A stretch of DNA of 64,000 nt from positions 1 through 64,000 of the forward strand of contig NZ_JADJNN010000035.1 in the NCBI RefSeq assembly GCF_016714285.1. Direction: 5' to 3'. This document shows, piece by piece, positions 22,268 to 31,270 of the stretch (position 1 is the stretch's first letter; the number at the start of each line of letters is the position of its first letter). The stretch is from Nannocystis sp. (lineage in GTDB: Bacteria; Myxococcota_A; Polyangia; Nannocystales; Nannocystaceae). The translations under genes were made by a program, and so were the position numbers. The notes beneath the pieces are model-generated. The model ran no database searches, was not told the origin of the DNA, and worked only from the letters and a program-made list of their open reading frames with translations.

Positions 22268-22813
22268 TTAGTCCTCGACCTCCTCGACGTGAGCGGCGCC
22301 CGAGGCCTCGAGCAGCTTGCGGGTGCGCTCGGGGTCGTACTTGGGGTCGCGGGCCTCGATGGCGATGAAGAACTTGTCATCGCTGAAGCGGTGGAAGCGT
22401 TCGGAGTTGAACAGCGAGTGGTACCACATGGGCAGGCGGTTCAGCCCCAGCATGCCGAACACGGCGCCGAAGGCCGAGAGCAGCACGCCGAGCTCGAAGG
22501 TGACGGGCACGAAGGCCTGCCAGCTGAAGTAGGGCTTACCGGCGATGATGATCGGGTAGTCGACCGCCGAGGTCCACCACTGCAGCGTGATGGCGGAGAT
22601 GGCCCCGGTCATGCCCATGGCGAACACGATCCAGGGGAGGACCGAGGGCTTGAGGCCCATCGCCTTGTCGAGGTTGTGGACCGCGAAGGGGGTGTGCGAG
22701 TCCCAGGCGGAGTACCCGGCGTCGCGCACCTGCTCGCAGGCGTGGAAGACCCCCGCGGCCGAGTCGTACTCGGCGAGCAGGCCGTAGACCTTCTTCTTGG
22801 ACGGCTTACTCAT
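22268..22813 (-). CDS. actD: Alternative complex III subunit ActD (DUF3341)
   Basis: Small membrane subunit of ACIII, 181 residues in the DUF3341 family. A cytoplasmic N-terminal domain (VYGLLAEYDSAAGVFHACEQVRDAGYSAWDSHTPF) is followed by two spans (WIVFAMGMTGAISAITLQWW and FVPVTFELGVLLSAFGAVFGML) and a C-terminal domain with HSLFNSERFHRFSDDKFFIAIEA, all standard. It starts 3 nt after actC. Confidence 0.94.
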   Translation of the reverse strand: MSKPSKKKVYGLLAEYDSAAGVFHACEQVRDAGYSAWDSHTPFAVHNLDKAMGLKPSVLPWIVFAMGMTGAISAITLQWWTSAVDYPIIIAGKPYFSWQAFVPVTFELGVLLSAFGAVFGMLGLNRLPMWYHSLFNSERFHRFSDDKFFIAIEARDPKYDPERTRKLLEASGAAHVEEVED

Positions 22814-22816
22814 GGC

Positions 22817-24232
22817 TTAGTGGTGCTCCTTCCCGGAGGTGGGGGCGTGATGGGGGGCGTGGTAGTGCGGGTCGGCCTGCGGCAGGACGCTCTTGACCTC
22901 GGCGATGGCGAGCATCGGGAGGAAGCGGACGAAGATGCAGAACAGGGTGAAGAACAGGCCGAAGCTGCCGAGCAGGGTCGCCACGTCCCACACCGTCGGG
23001 GAGTAGTAGTCCCAGCTCGAGGGCAGGAAGTCGTGGTGGAGCGAGGTCACCGTGATGACGAAGCGCTCGAACCACATGCCGATGTTGACGAAGATGGAGA
23101 GGACGAACAGGGCGAGGGGGCTGCGGCGGATGGCCTTGAACCAGATGAACTGCGGGGTGATGACGTTGCAGCTGACCATGGTCCAGTAGGCCCACCAGTA
23201 GTCGCCGAAGAGGCGGTTGGTGAAGGCGTAGCTCTCGTAGGGGTTGCCCGAGTACCAGGCGATGAAGAACTCCATCGCGTAGGCGTAGCCGACCATCGTG
23301 CCGGTCAGCAGGATGATCTTCGCCATGTTCTCGAGGTGCTTGATGGTGATCAGGTGCCCGAGCTTGAACCAGGCCCGCAGCGGCACCAGCAGGGTGAGCA
23401 CCATGGCGAAGCCGGAGAAGATGGCGCCGGCGACGAAGTAGGGCGGGAAGATGGTGGTGTGCCAGCCGGGCAGCTGCGACACGGCGAAGTCGAAGGACAC
23501 GACCGTGTGCACGGAGAGCACCAGCGGCGTCGCCAGGCCCGCGAAGATCAGGTAGGCCTTCTCGTAGTGCAGCCAGTGGCGGGTCGAGCCGCGCCAGCCG
23601 AGGGCGAACAGGCCGTAGGCGAAGCGGCGCATCGGGGTCTTGGCCCGGTCGCGCATGGTCGCCAGGTCGGGGATGAGGCCGACGTACCAGAACAGCAGCG
23701 AGACCGTGAAGTAGGTCGAGACCGCGAACACGTCCCACAGCAGCGGGCTGCGGAAGTTCGGCCACATGCTCATCTGGTTGGGCAGCGGCAGCGACCAGTA
23801 GAGGACCCAGGGGCGGCCGGCGTGGACCGTCGGGAACAGGAGGGCGCAGATGACCGCGAAGATGGTCATCGCCTCCGAGGCGCGGTTGATCGAGGTGCGC
23901 CACTTCTGGCGGAACAGGAACAAGACGGCGGAGATCAGGGTTCCGGCGTGGCCGATGCCGACCCAGAACACGAAGTTGACGATCGCCCAGCCCCACGCGA
24001 TGGGGTTGTTGAGGCCCCAGATGCCGGTGCCCATCCAGAACAGGTAGCCGAGCGCGATGCCCAGCACGCCGAGCATGGACAGCGAGATCAGGAAGGCGAT
24101 CCACCAGCGGCTGTTCGGCACCTCGATGGGCGTGGCGACGGCCTCGGTGATGTCGTGGTAGCTGACGCCGCCCTCGACCAGGTTCTTGCGGCCGAGGAGG
24201 GGGTCGAGCTCGTCGTGATACGCGGTAGCCAT
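22817..24232 (-). CDS. actC: Alternative complex III subunit ActC (NrfD/PsrC-like)
   Basis: Quinol-binding integral-membrane subunit of ACIII, 471 residues with ten spans. Family features include [24 protein letters not shown], the conserved [21 protein letters not shown] containing the His expected near the quinol site, [17 protein letters not shown], and [23 protein letters not shown]. The C-terminus is His-rich (HYHAPHHAP). It lies between actB and actD with spacings of 6 and 3 nt. Confidence 0.96.
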   Translation of the reverse strand: MATAYHDELDPLLGRKNLVEGGVSYHDITEAVATPIEVPNSRWWIAFLISLSMLGVLGIALGYLFWMGTGIWGLNNPIAWGWAIVNFVFWVGIGHAGTLISAVLFLFRQKWRTSINRASEAMTIFAVICALLFPTVHAGRPWVLYWSLPLPNQMSMWPNFRSPLLWDVFAVSTYFTVSLLFWYVGLIPDLATMRDRAKTPMRRFAYGLFALGWRGSTRHWLHYEKAYLIFAGLATPLVLSVHTVVSFDFAVSQLPGWHTTIFPPYFVAGAIFSGFAMVLTLLVPLRAWFKLGHLITIKHLENMAKIILLTGTMVGYAYAMEFFIAWYSGNPYESYAFTNRLFGDYWWAYWTMVSCNVITPQFIWFKAIRRSPLALFVLSIFVNIGMWFERFVITVTSLHHDFLPSSWDYYSPTVWDVATLLGSFGLFFTLFCIFVRFLPMLAIAEVKSVLPQADPHYHAPHHAPTSGKEHH

Positions 24233-24238
24233 GGCGGT

Positions 24239-27200
24239 TTACACGAGCTCCGGATTGGGGTTGCGGACGCGCGCGAGGTAGGTGGTGCGCGGCCGGGTGT
24301 TGAGGTCGGTGAGGACGCCGTAGTTGCGCTTGCTGAGGCGGGCCTTCGCGACCTTGGAGTTCGGGTCGGCGATGTCGCCGAAGGCGATGGCGCCGGACGG
24401 ACAGACTTGCTGGCAAGCGACGACGATGGCGCCCTCCTTGACCAGCTCCTCGCCGGCGCTGTGGGCCTGGATCTTGGCCTCCTGGATGCGCTGCACGCAG
24501 TACGAGCACTTCTCGATGACGCCGCGGAAGCGGACCGTCACATCGGGATTCTTCTGCATGCGGACCAGCTCGTGGTCGTTGACGGCGTCCTTGTTGTAAT
24601 TGAAGAAGTTGAAGCGCCGGACCTTGTACGGGCAGTTGTTCGCGCAGTAGCGGGTGCCGATGCAGCGGTTGTAGGTCATGTCGTTGAGGCCCTCGGGGCT
24701 GTGCGAGGTGGCCTGGACGGGGCACACGTTCTCGCAGGGGGCCGTCTCACAGTGCTGGCACAGCATCGGCTGGACCACGGCGGCGGGGTCCTCCTTGGCG
24801 CCGCTGTAGTAGCGGTCGAGGCGGATCCAGTGCAGCTCGCGGCCGTTCCCGACCTCCTTGCGGCCGACCACCGGGATGTTGTTCTCGGCCTGGCAGGCGA
24901 CCGTGCAGGCGGTGCAGCCGGTGCAGGAGTTGAGGTCGATGACCATGCCCCACTGCTGCGCGCCGGTCAGCTTGGGGGCGCCGAGGTCGGGGTGGACGTT
25001 GTGGTCCCACAGCGAGCGGAGGTTCTCCTTGGCGATGAGGTCGCCCTTCTGGGAGAAGTCGGGGTCCTTCTTGAAGCCCTCGACGGTGGTCTCGCGGACG
25101 ATCGGGCGCGACGGATAGCCGCGGCCGGGGTTGATGCCGACGGCGTCGTCCTTGGGCGAGGAGGGGTCGACGGCGGGGTCGAGCGAGCCGTGGTCCTGCG
25201 TCGAGTAGATCAGGCGGCGGCCGCCGAACTTGACGACATCGGCGCCGCTGACAAACCAGGGGTTGCTGGCGGCCTGCAGGCTGTAGGCGTCGACGCCCGC
25301 GCCGTTGGCGACGGCGCCGAGGTTGCGGCGGCCGTAGCCGAGGGTGAGCGAGACGGTGTCGTCGGCCTGGCCGGGGGCGATCCACACCGGGGCGACCAGG
25401 TTGCGGCCGCCGACGGTGATGCTGAGCAGGTCGCAGTTCTCGACGCCGAGCTTGCGGGCGGTGGCGATGCTGATGTAGGCGGCGTTGTCCCACGTCAGCT
25501 TGGTCATCGGGTGCGGGGCCTCCTGCAGCCAGCCGTTGTTGGCGTAGCGGCCGTCGGCCAGCTTGGGGTCGAGGTGGAAGTTGACCTCGAACTTGCCGGC
25601 GTCGGCCTCGACCTTGGCGAGGGCGCTGATGAGGCTGGTGACGTCGCGGGGGCTCGGGGTGATGCCGGCCCGCGGGATGCCCTGGACCACGCCGTCGTGC
25701 AGCCAGCGGCGCCACACGCGGTCGGAGTACATCGGCCCGAGGACGGTGCGCCAGTAGCCCTGGACCAGGCTGTAGCCGTCGATCTGGGCGTCGCTGGCGA
25801 TCCAGGCCAGGAGCTCGAGCGCCGACTTGCTGTTGTGCAGCGGGGCGATGAGCGGCTGGACGATCGAGACGGTGGAGTCGGCGGCCTCGAGGTCGCCCCA
25901 GGACTCGAGGTAGTGCGAGCCGGGCAGGCACCACTGGGCGAGCTGGCCGGTCTCGTCGACGTGGGTACCGAGGTGGACCAGGACCTTGCCCTTGAGCGCC
26001 TCGGCGAGGCCGAGCTCGCCGGGGGCGTCGTAGGCGGGGTTCGAGTCGAGGCAGATGACCTGCTTGATCGAGCCGTCGCCGAGGCCGGCGGCCAGGGCGG
26101 TGAGCGGCTCGCCGGCGATCGCGGAGTCGTCGTTGCGCAGGCGGACGGTGTTGCCGCCGTTGCCGAGCGCGTAGTTGATGAGCACGCCGAGGGCGTGGGC
26201 CCACGCGGGCTGGCGCTCACCGACGAGGATGGCGCTCGGGCGGCGGGCCGCCTTGGCGGCGTTCAGGTCCTTGGCCAGAGCGACGATGAACTTGTCTTGC
26301 TCGGGGCTGAGCTCGGGCTTTGGCAGGGCGGCGGTGAGGCCCTCGCCGCCGGGCGGGAGGCGCAGGCCGAGCTTGCCGAACAGCTCGTTGCTGAGGGCGG
26401 CGAGCAGGCCGCTGACCTGGCTGCCGCGGACCCGCAGGCGGTGGTCCGCCTGCGCGCCGGTGATGGTGAAGTGCGGCTCGACGCTGTAGAGGCGGCTCAT
26501 GTCGCCGGCGTCCTCGGGGCCCGAGACCTTGCGGCCGTCGGCGTACTCGCCGGCGAGGCGGACGTGGTCGAGTTCGGTGCCGAGGAAGTCGGCGTCGAAG
26601 GCGGCGATCAGCTTGGCGCTGCCGAGGTGGTAGGTCGCGCGCGAGCCGGGGCCGGCGAGCAGCTCGGCGCCGGCGACGGCGTTGCTGGCGGCGGCGGCGT
26701 CATCGGTGAAGATGCGGGCCTTGGCGAGCTTCTCTTTGAAGGTCTTGAGGGTGTCGCGGTAGCTCGGTGAGACGATGGTGGGGAGCACCAGGGCGAGGCC
26801 CTCGCCCTGACTCTGGCGGAGCTCCTTGAGGGTCGCGCCGAGTTCCTCGGTGACGGTGTCCCAGTCGCTGGCGCTGTGCTTGCCGTCGGCGCCGAGCTTG
26901 TGCGGGACGCGGCAGCGGTCGGGGTCGTAGAGGGAGAGCACCGAGCCCTGGGCCCACAGGTCGCCGCGGCCGTTCGAGCTGGAGTGGCGCGGGTTGCCCT
27001 CGATCTTGGTGGGGCGGCCGTCCTGCGACTCGACGAGCAGGCCGAGGACGCTGTGGCCGACCTGGATCGCGGTCGCGTAGTAGATCGCCTGGCCGGGGAT
27101 CATGTCCTCGGGGCGCTTGGCGAGCGGGAGGATGTGCTCGACCGGCTTGCGCAGGCAGCCGGTGGTGGTGAGCCCCGCGAGCGCCGTCGAGGCGCCGAGC

Positions 27201-27373
27201 AGGCCGGTGAACTTGCGCCTGGCGAGCTTGGCGGCCGGGAGCAATGACTCGGTGGTCGCTGTGGTCGCGGCAGTCTCGGCGCCAGGGAACTCGTCGGCCG
27301 GCGCGGCGTGGGTGCCGTCGTGGTCGCCGAGGCTGCGCCAGTAGTTCTTCAGGGATTCGGTGGGCTTGGTCAT
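24239..27373 (-). CDS. actB: Alternative complex III subunit ActB (molybdopterin-like plus Fe-S)
   Basis: Large periplasmic subunit, 1044 residues. The N-terminus has a twin-arginine-like sequence (KLARRKFTGLLGASTALAG). Residues of about 60-720 form a molybdopterin-oxidoreductase-like fold, which in known ACIII binds no molybdenum. The C-terminal ferredoxin-like domain holds four cluster sites: CTGCTACTVAC, CQHCETAPCENVCP, CIGTRYCANNCP, and CSYCVQRI with ACQQVCP. By analogy with Flavobacterium ACIII these give three 4Fe-4S and one 3Fe-4S. It starts 18 nt after actA. The presence of moaA elsewhere in the window is not evidence that this subunit uses Moco. Confidence 0.96.
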   Translation of the reverse strand: MTKPTESLKNYWRSLGDHDGTHAAPADEFPGAETAATTATTESLLPAAKLARRKFTGLLGASTALAGLTTTGCLRKPVEHILPLAKRPEDMIPGQAIYYATAIQVGHSVLGLLVESQDGRPTKIEGNPRHSSSNGRGDLWAQGSVLSLYDPDRCRVPHKLGADGKHSASDWDTVTEELGATLKELRQSQGEGLALVLPTIVSPSYRDTLKTFKEKLAKARIFTDDAAAASNAVAGAELLAGPGSRATYHLGSAKLIAAFDADFLGTELDHVRLAGEYADGRKVSGPEDAGDMSRLYSVEPHFTITGAQADHRLRVRGSQVSGLLAALSNELFGKLGLRLPPGGEGLTAALPKPELSPEQDKFIVALAKDLNAAKAARRPSAILVGERQPAWAHALGVLINYALGNGGNTVRLRNDDSAIAGEPLTALAAGLGDGSIKQVICLDSNPAYDAPGELGLAEALKGKVLVHLGTHVDETGQLAQWCLPGSHYLESWGDLEAADSTVSIVQPLIAPLHNSKSALELLAWIASDAQIDGYSLVQGYWRTVLGPMYSDRVWRRWLHDGVVQGIPRAGITPSPRDVTSLISALAKVEADAGKFEVNFHLDPKLADGRYANNGWLQEAPHPMTKLTWDNAAYISIATARKLGVENCDLLSITVGGRNLVAPVWIAPGQADDTVSLTLGYGRRNLGAVANGAGVDAYSLQAASNPWFVSGADVVKFGGRRLIYSTQDHGSLDPAVDPSSPKDDAVGINPGRGYPSRPIVRETTVEGFKKDPDFSQKGDLIAKENLRSLWDHNVHPDLGAPKLTGAQQWGMVIDLNSCTGCTACTVACQAENNIPVVGRKEVGNGRELHWIRLDRYYSGAKEDPAAVVQPMLCQHCETAPCENVCPVQATSHSPEGLNDMTYNRCIGTRYCANNCPYKVRRFNFFNYNKDAVNDHELVRMQKNPDVTVRFRGVIEKCSYCVQRIQEAKIQAHSAGEELVKEGAIVVACQQVCPSGAIAFGDIADPNSKVAKARLSKRNYGVLTDLNTRPRTTYLARVRNPNPELV

Positions 27374-27391
27374 GCTGAAAAACCCTGCGGG

Positions 27392-28045
27392 CTAGCGGTG
27401 GCACCCCGAGCAGTGCTCCGGCGGGTTGACCTGGCGCGTGCGAGACGGATCCTTCGCGGCGTCGTAGTTCTTGCCGTCGACCGCCGGGTCCCAGAGCATG
27501 TTGGTGATCTGGTCGCGCGGACGCAGGCTCGGCTCCGGGTCGCGGTGACAGTCGAGGCACCAGCCCATCGACAGCGGCTGGTCCATCTCGACGATGGTCA
27601 TCTGGTCGATACGGCCGTGACAGCTCGAGCAGCCGACGCCGGCGGCGAGGTGCGGCCGGTGGTCGAAGAAGGCGTAGTCCGGGAGCTGGTGGACGCGGAC
27701 CCAGGGGATCGGCTCATCGGTGGTGTAGCTGTCGCGCACCAGCTTGAGCTTCGGGCTCTCGGTCTTGACCAGCGAGTGACAGTTCATGCAGGTCTGCGCC
27801 GGCGGGATCGCGGCGTGGGCGGCTCGCTCCACCGTGTTGTGGCAGTAGCGACAGTCCATGCCCATGTCGCCGGCGTGCAGCTTGTGGCTGAACGGCACCG
27901 GCTGACGCGGGCGGTAGCCTGCGTCGGTAAACTTCGGCGAGAAGTAGTACCAGATACCGCCCACAGCTCCGGCGAGGGCCAGAGGCGCGAGCACGCCGAT
28001 GGCGAGCGGAATCTTGTTGGTCCAGCGGGGAAAAATGGCCGGCAC
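27392..28045 (-). CDS. actA: Alternative complex III subunit ActA (pentahaem cytochrome c)
   Basis: Membrane-anchored pentahaem cytochrome of ACIII, 217 residues. One N-terminal span (IPLAIGVLAPLALAGAVGGIWYYF) precedes five CxxCH sites: CRYCH, CMNCH, CSSCH, CLDCH and CSGCH, the last at the extreme C-terminus. Several isolated His residues (FSHKLHAGDMGMD, FDHRPHLAAG) are likely distal ligands. The start is a GTG preceded by AGAGGG about 10 nt upstream. It is first of the twelve-gene act-cox series and is preceded by a 381-bp non-coding stretch with a candidate promoter. Confidence 0.95.
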   Translation of the reverse strand: MPAIFPRWTNKIPLAIGVLAPLALAGAVGGIWYYFSPKFTDAGYRPRQPVPFSHKLHAGDMGMDCRYCHNTVERAAHAAIPPAQTCMNCHSLVKTESPKLKLVRDSYTTDEPIPWVRVHQLPDYAFFDHRPHLAAGVGCSSCHGRIDQMTIVEMDQPLSMGWCLDCHRDPEPSLRPRDQITNMLWDPAVDGKNYDAAKDPSRTRQVNPPEHCSGCHR

Positions 28046-28426
28046 TTGAAGTTCACCCTCTTTTTAAAAGGCCCACCGGGGACTCGCTGACCCCCCGCAC
28101 ATGGCGTTTCTCGTTGGCTTTGAGCAAAGCGGCGAAATACGTCCAGGACCCTTGTTTCGGCGCGCACCCTAACAGCACTGTGGCCAGGTACGCAACACTG
28201 GCGAGCAGCGGTGGGCGAGGCGTGAGCCGGCAAAGTCGGCGCCCTGAGCCGCAGATGACCGGACGTTTGGGACCGGCTGGCCGGCATCCGGGGCACAGGT
28301 GGTCTCGGTCGGTGTCGGCGGGCCGTGCTGCGGGGTTTCGCTGGACGTGCGCGCAGGCATGGTCGAGGGATCTCTTGCGAGGCGCCGTGGGGTCCCGCGG
28401 GACGCCTGTCCGCATGAACAGGTGTG
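28046..28426. other. Non-coding stretch upstream of the act-cox operon
   Basis: The 381 bases between actA and the cytochrome c lipoprotein gene hold no convincing gene. The short open frames here lack family features, SD and coding bias. Contents seen: a candidate minus-strand promoter at 28166-28195, a TTTTTAAAAG tract at 28061-28070 just upstream of the actA SD, and a one-mismatch copy of the dispersed CTGTCC palindrome at 28406-28421. The act-cox genes probably have their own promoter here, separate from the ctaB-sco unit. Confidence 0.6.
28166..28195 (-). promoter_or_regulatory. Candidate promoter of the act-cox operon
   Basis: On the minus strand TTGCGT (28190-28195), 18 nt and TAGGGT (28166-28171) fit a sigma-70-like promoter, giving a 5' leader of about 110 nt to the actA GTG. 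Chance matches are common in such DNA, so this is tentative. Confidence 0.3.
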
Positions 28427-28903
28427 TCAGCGGTCAGGGCTCGGCGGCGGGTCGAGCTGCCAGCGCGGGGAGAAGGTCTTGATGTAACTCACCAGAGCGT
28501 CGAGGTCGGCGTCCTGCATGCCCTTCCAGGCCGGCATGCCGCGGCTGACCACGCCGTTGCGGATGGTTCCCTTGAGGTCGGCGTCGGACGGGAGGGTGCC
28601 GTCCCCGGTCGCGAGATATAGGAAGGGTGCGGCCCGGAAGTCGCGCGGGCGGGGGTCGAGCTTGCGGGCGGCTGGGCCATCGCCGCCGCCCTCATAGCCG
28701 TGGCAGGAGGCGCAGTAGCGATTGAAGAGCTTCTGGCCGTGGTTGAGCTGGTCGGCGGGGGCCTCGATCGGGGCCTCGCCGGCGCGTCGCAGCGTGCGCG
28801 GGCCCGTGAAGGGCGGCGGTCCAGATTCGCAGGCTGTCCCGAGAGACAGGGCGAGCGAGCCCAGTCCGAGACCCCTTGCGAGCGTTCTGAGGATGACGTT
28901 CAT
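28427..28903 (-). CDS. Monohaem cytochrome c lipoprotein
   Basis: A 158-residue exported cytochrome. The leader ends in a lipobox (LGTAC), followed by a Pro-rich linker and a class I cytochrome c domain with CASCHGYEGGGDGPAARKL, the distal Met in RGMPAWKGM and the C-terminal helix ALVSYIKTF. It lies 70 nt downstream of the second sco gene in the ctaB unit and just before ACIII, so it could shuttle electrons between ACIII and oxidase. The signal region contains a near copy of the dispersed palindrome (28834-28849). Confidence 0.9.
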   Translation of the reverse strand: MNVILRTLARGLGLGSLALSLGTACESGPPPFTGPRTLRRAGEAPIEAPADQLNHGQKLFNRYCASCHGYEGGGDGPAARKLDPRPRDFRAAPFLYLATGDGTLPSDADLKGTIRNGVVSRGMPAWKGMQDADLDALVSYIKTFSPRWQLDPPPSPDR

Positions 28904-28973
28904 CGCGGCCGAGTGGCAGAATTTGCGGGCAGTATTTGCGGGAGATCCGTGGTCGCGGTGCTCGAACATCGGG

Positions 28974-29753
28974 TCAGCGATTGCAGCCACTATGGCGGGT
29001 GTGCAGGTCGCGGAGGACGTGGGTCGAGCGGTGGTAGAGCTCGTCCTGGGACAGCACGTCGAGACCGAGGGCGATGGCCTCGGGGCTGGCGTAGACGCCC
29101 ATGGGCAGCGGCTCGTCGGGGGCGCCCTTCGGCTTGCGCACGGCGTAGAGGCCACGGACCCCGCCGGTGTCGTCGACCAGGACCAGCTTCTCGGCGTGCG
29201 CGATGTCGTACATGTCGATCGTGGTGCCGCCGCCGAGCGGTTTGCGGTCGATGGAGGTCTTGAAGCCGCCGACGATGAGGGCCTCCATCGCGGTCCGGTC
29301 GCCGGTGACGAAGTGCCAGCGCGAGAGGTCGGCGCCGAGGTTCTCGGCGTAGCGGCGCAGCACCTCGGGGGTGTCGTTCTCGGGGTCGACGGAGAAGCTG
29401 ACGAGCTCAATCTCGTCGCCGTTGCGAGCGTAGCGCTGCTGCAGCTCGAGCATCGCCCGCGAGATCTTGGGGCACACGCTCGGGCAAGTGGTGAAGATGA
29501 AGCCGGCGACCCAGACCTTGCCGCGCATGCTGGCGAGGGTGAAGGGCTGGCCGTCCTGGTCGACGAGGGCGAAGTCGGGGAGCTGCAGCAGCACCTCCGG
29601 GGCCTCGGGGATGTGGCGCGTGAAGGGCCGGCTGGCGGTGATGAGGATGAGCAGGAACAGCGCCGAGATGTGCCAGGGGCGGCGCACGAAGGCGCGGCGG
29701 AACCAGCCGCCGCGCTCCTCGGGCGGCTCGGGGATGAGGCTGTCCGGGCGCAT
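28974..29753 (-). CDS. SCO1/SenC family copper chaperone (second copy)
   Basis: A 259-residue membrane-anchored SCO protein. One N-terminal span (about residues 27-43, HISALFLLILITASRPF) is followed by a thioredoxin fold with the copper motif FTTCPSVCPKI and the strand ELVSFSVDPENDTPEVL. It differs from the 18735-19607 SCO in lacking the C-terminal span. The start overlaps the ctaB stop (ATGA). Two SCO proteins flank the ACIII-oxidase genes. One may metallate CuA and the other act as a thiol reductase, a division known in other bacteria but not provable here. Confidence 0.92.
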   Translation of the reverse strand: MRPDSLIPEPPEERGGWFRRAFVRRPWHISALFLLILITASRPFTRHIPEAPEVLLQLPDFALVDQDGQPFTLASMRGKVWVAGFIFTTCPSVCPKISRAMLELQQRYARNGDEIELVSFSVDPENDTPEVLRRYAENLGADLSRWHFVTGDRTAMEALIVGGFKTSIDRKPLGGGTTIDMYDIAHAEKLVLVDDTGGVRGLYAVRKPKGAPDEPLPMGVYASPEAIALGLDVLSQDELYHRSTHVLRDLHTRHSGCNR

Positions 29754-30694
29754 CAGGGCACCAGCACGTCGACGACCAGCGCGGCGATCAGGGCCGGCAG
29801 GTAGAGGAGCGAGGCGAAGAAGAAGCGGCGGGCCCAGCGGATGCTCGCGGTGGCAGACGAGAAGCCGCGCAGGCCGGTGCACGCACACGCGAAGAACGCC
29901 AGGCTGAGCGCGAGGGCGAGGCTGGCGTACAGCCAACCGGTGAGGCCGATCACTGTGGGCAGCAGGGAGATCGGCACCAGCAGGGCCGACCACAGGACCG
30001 CCTGAACGCAGGTGATGAACTCGCCGCGCACGACCGGCACGCACTGGATCCCGGCGCGGGCGAAGTCTGCCTGGCGAAACAGGGTGATCGCGAGGAAGTG
30101 CGGCATCTGCCACACGAACAGGATCGCGAACAAGGCCAGGCCGCCGGGGTCGATGTCGCCGGTGACCGCCGTCCAGCCGAGCAGCGGCGGGGCGGCCCCG
30201 GGCACGGCGCCGATGACCAGGGCCAGCGGGGTGCGGTACTTGAGCGGGGTGTAGACCAGCGCGTAGCCGACGATCGCCCAGGCGGCGAGGATCGCCGTGA
30301 GCGGGTTGGTGTAGTGCCACAGGACCGCGAGGGAGAGCAGGCACAGGCCGACGGCGAAGCCGAGAGCTGTCCCCGAGGACAGGCGGCGCGAGGCCTCCGG
30401 GAGCGCCAGCGGGCGGGCCCGGGTGCGGGCCATCAGCGGGTCCTTGGCCCGCTCGAGCCACATGTTGAGCGCGCTGGCGCCGGCGACGGCCAGGCTGGCC
30501 CCGATCACGCCGGCGAAGGCGACGGCGAAGCCGGGCGAGCACCAGCCGTCGGCGGGGGTCTCGGGTGAGAAGGGGCTGTCGGCGCTGCGCAGGGCCATCC
30601 AGGCGGCGCCCGCGGCCGTCAGGGCGCACATGCGGGTGACGCTGGGCTTGGTCAGGGTCAGGAGATCGCGGAGGAGGCGGCCGGGCGTGGTCAT
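29753..30694 (-). CDS. ctaB: Protohaem IX farnesyltransferase (haem O synthase)
   Basis: Converts haem b to haem o on the way to haem a for the aa3 centre. The 313-residue UbiA-family protein has about nine spans. The first Asp-rich prenyl-diphosphate motif is in NMWLERAKDPLMARTRARPL, with YTPLKYRTPLALVIGAVPGAAPPLLGW following. Its coding sequence contains an exact CTGTCC-N4-GGACAG palindrome (30367-30382). It follows the Cys-rich protein by 13 nt. No ctaA is seen in the window, so haem a synthesis must be completed elsewhere. Confidence 0.95.
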   Translation of the reverse strand: MTTPGRLLRDLLTLTKPSVTRMCALTAAGAAWMALRSADSPFSPETPADGWCSPGFAVAFAGVIGASLAVAGASALNMWLERAKDPLMARTRARPLALPEASRRLSSGTALGFAVGLCLLSLAVLWHYTNPLTAILAAWAIVGYALVYTPLKYRTPLALVIGAVPGAAPPLLGWTAVTGDIDPGGLALFAILFVWQMPHFLAITLFRQADFARAGIQCVPVVRGEFITCVQAVLWSALLVPISLLPTVIGLTGWLYASLALALSLAFFACACTGLRGFSSATASIRWARRFFFASLLYLPALIAALVVDVLVP

Positions 30695-30707
30695 GCGCTC
30701 ACCTCGT

Positions 30708-31172
30708 TCACAGCTGCACGGCCTGTTGATCGGTGCGACAGAAGCTGTCGAGGGCGCGGTAGGCGTCGGCGCAGGGGCACTGCTTGCGCAGGCGACAGGC
30801 GGTGCCGCGCTCCTTGCAGACGCCGAACACCCACTGGCCCTTGGACACGACGTCGGGCTTCAGCTTGCCGCAGTCGACGCTGCGGTCGCTGGCCTCGAGG
30901 CAGTGATACATGGCGATCTTCACGGCGTCGTTGCACATCGAGTTGAGCGCCTCGCAGCGCTTGTGCCAGTCGAGGACGAGGTCGACGCAGCCCTCGCTGT
31001 CGAGCCCGCCGCCGCGCTGCTCGAGCTCGGCCATGCCAGCCATGATCGCCTTCTCGGAGGTGACGTAGCGGTAGTAGGCGAACACGCCCATGAACACGGC
31101 GACGGCGCTGAGGCTCACCAGGACGGTGCGCAGGCTCGGGCCCTCCCAATCCTTGCTCGGCTTGTTCGCCAC
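30708..31172 (-). CDS. Cys-rich membrane-anchored protein with twin CX10C
   Basis: A 154-residue protein of unknown function, first in the ctaB-sco unit. One N-terminal span (about residues 15-34, RTVLVSLSAVAVFMGVFAYY) should place the rest in the periplasm. That part contains ten cysteines. The first four form two consecutive CX10C units (CVDLVLDWHKRC and CNDAVKIAMYHC, six residues apart), which could form a disulfide-linked helical hairpin. Six more follow, ending CPCADAYRALDSFC. Similar spacing occurs in eukaryotic oxidase assembly factors (twin CX9C/CX10C). Homology is not claimed. Neighbourhood with ctaB and sco suggests a role in oxidase biogenesis. Confidence 0.7.
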   Translation of the reverse strand: MANKPSKDWEGPSLRTVLVSLSAVAVFMGVFAYYRYVTSEKAIMAGMAELEQRGGGLDSEGCVDLVLDWHKRCEALNSMCNDAVKIAMYHCLEASDRSVDCGKLKPDVVSKGQWVFGVCKERGTACRLRKQCPCADAYRALDSFCRTDQQAVQL

Positions 31173-31270
31173 GGGCCGCGAAGCTAGCCCGCGGCCTCGA
31201 AGGGGTCAATGCCGCGGCGACCGGGGGTCGCAGCGAGGCGTGGGAGCGCGAGACCCGTGTGGAAGCTCGC

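Noticed and set aside
22244..26770. A 1508-codon open frame on the plus strand
   Set aside because: It is antisense to actB, actC and actD, is Val/Ala/Gly/Arg/Asp-rich with no family motif, and arises from the strong third-position GC bias of the real genes.
28053..28415. Open frames in the region upstream of actA
   Set aside because: No SD, no recognisable domain, irregular composition. Treated as promoter/leader DNA.
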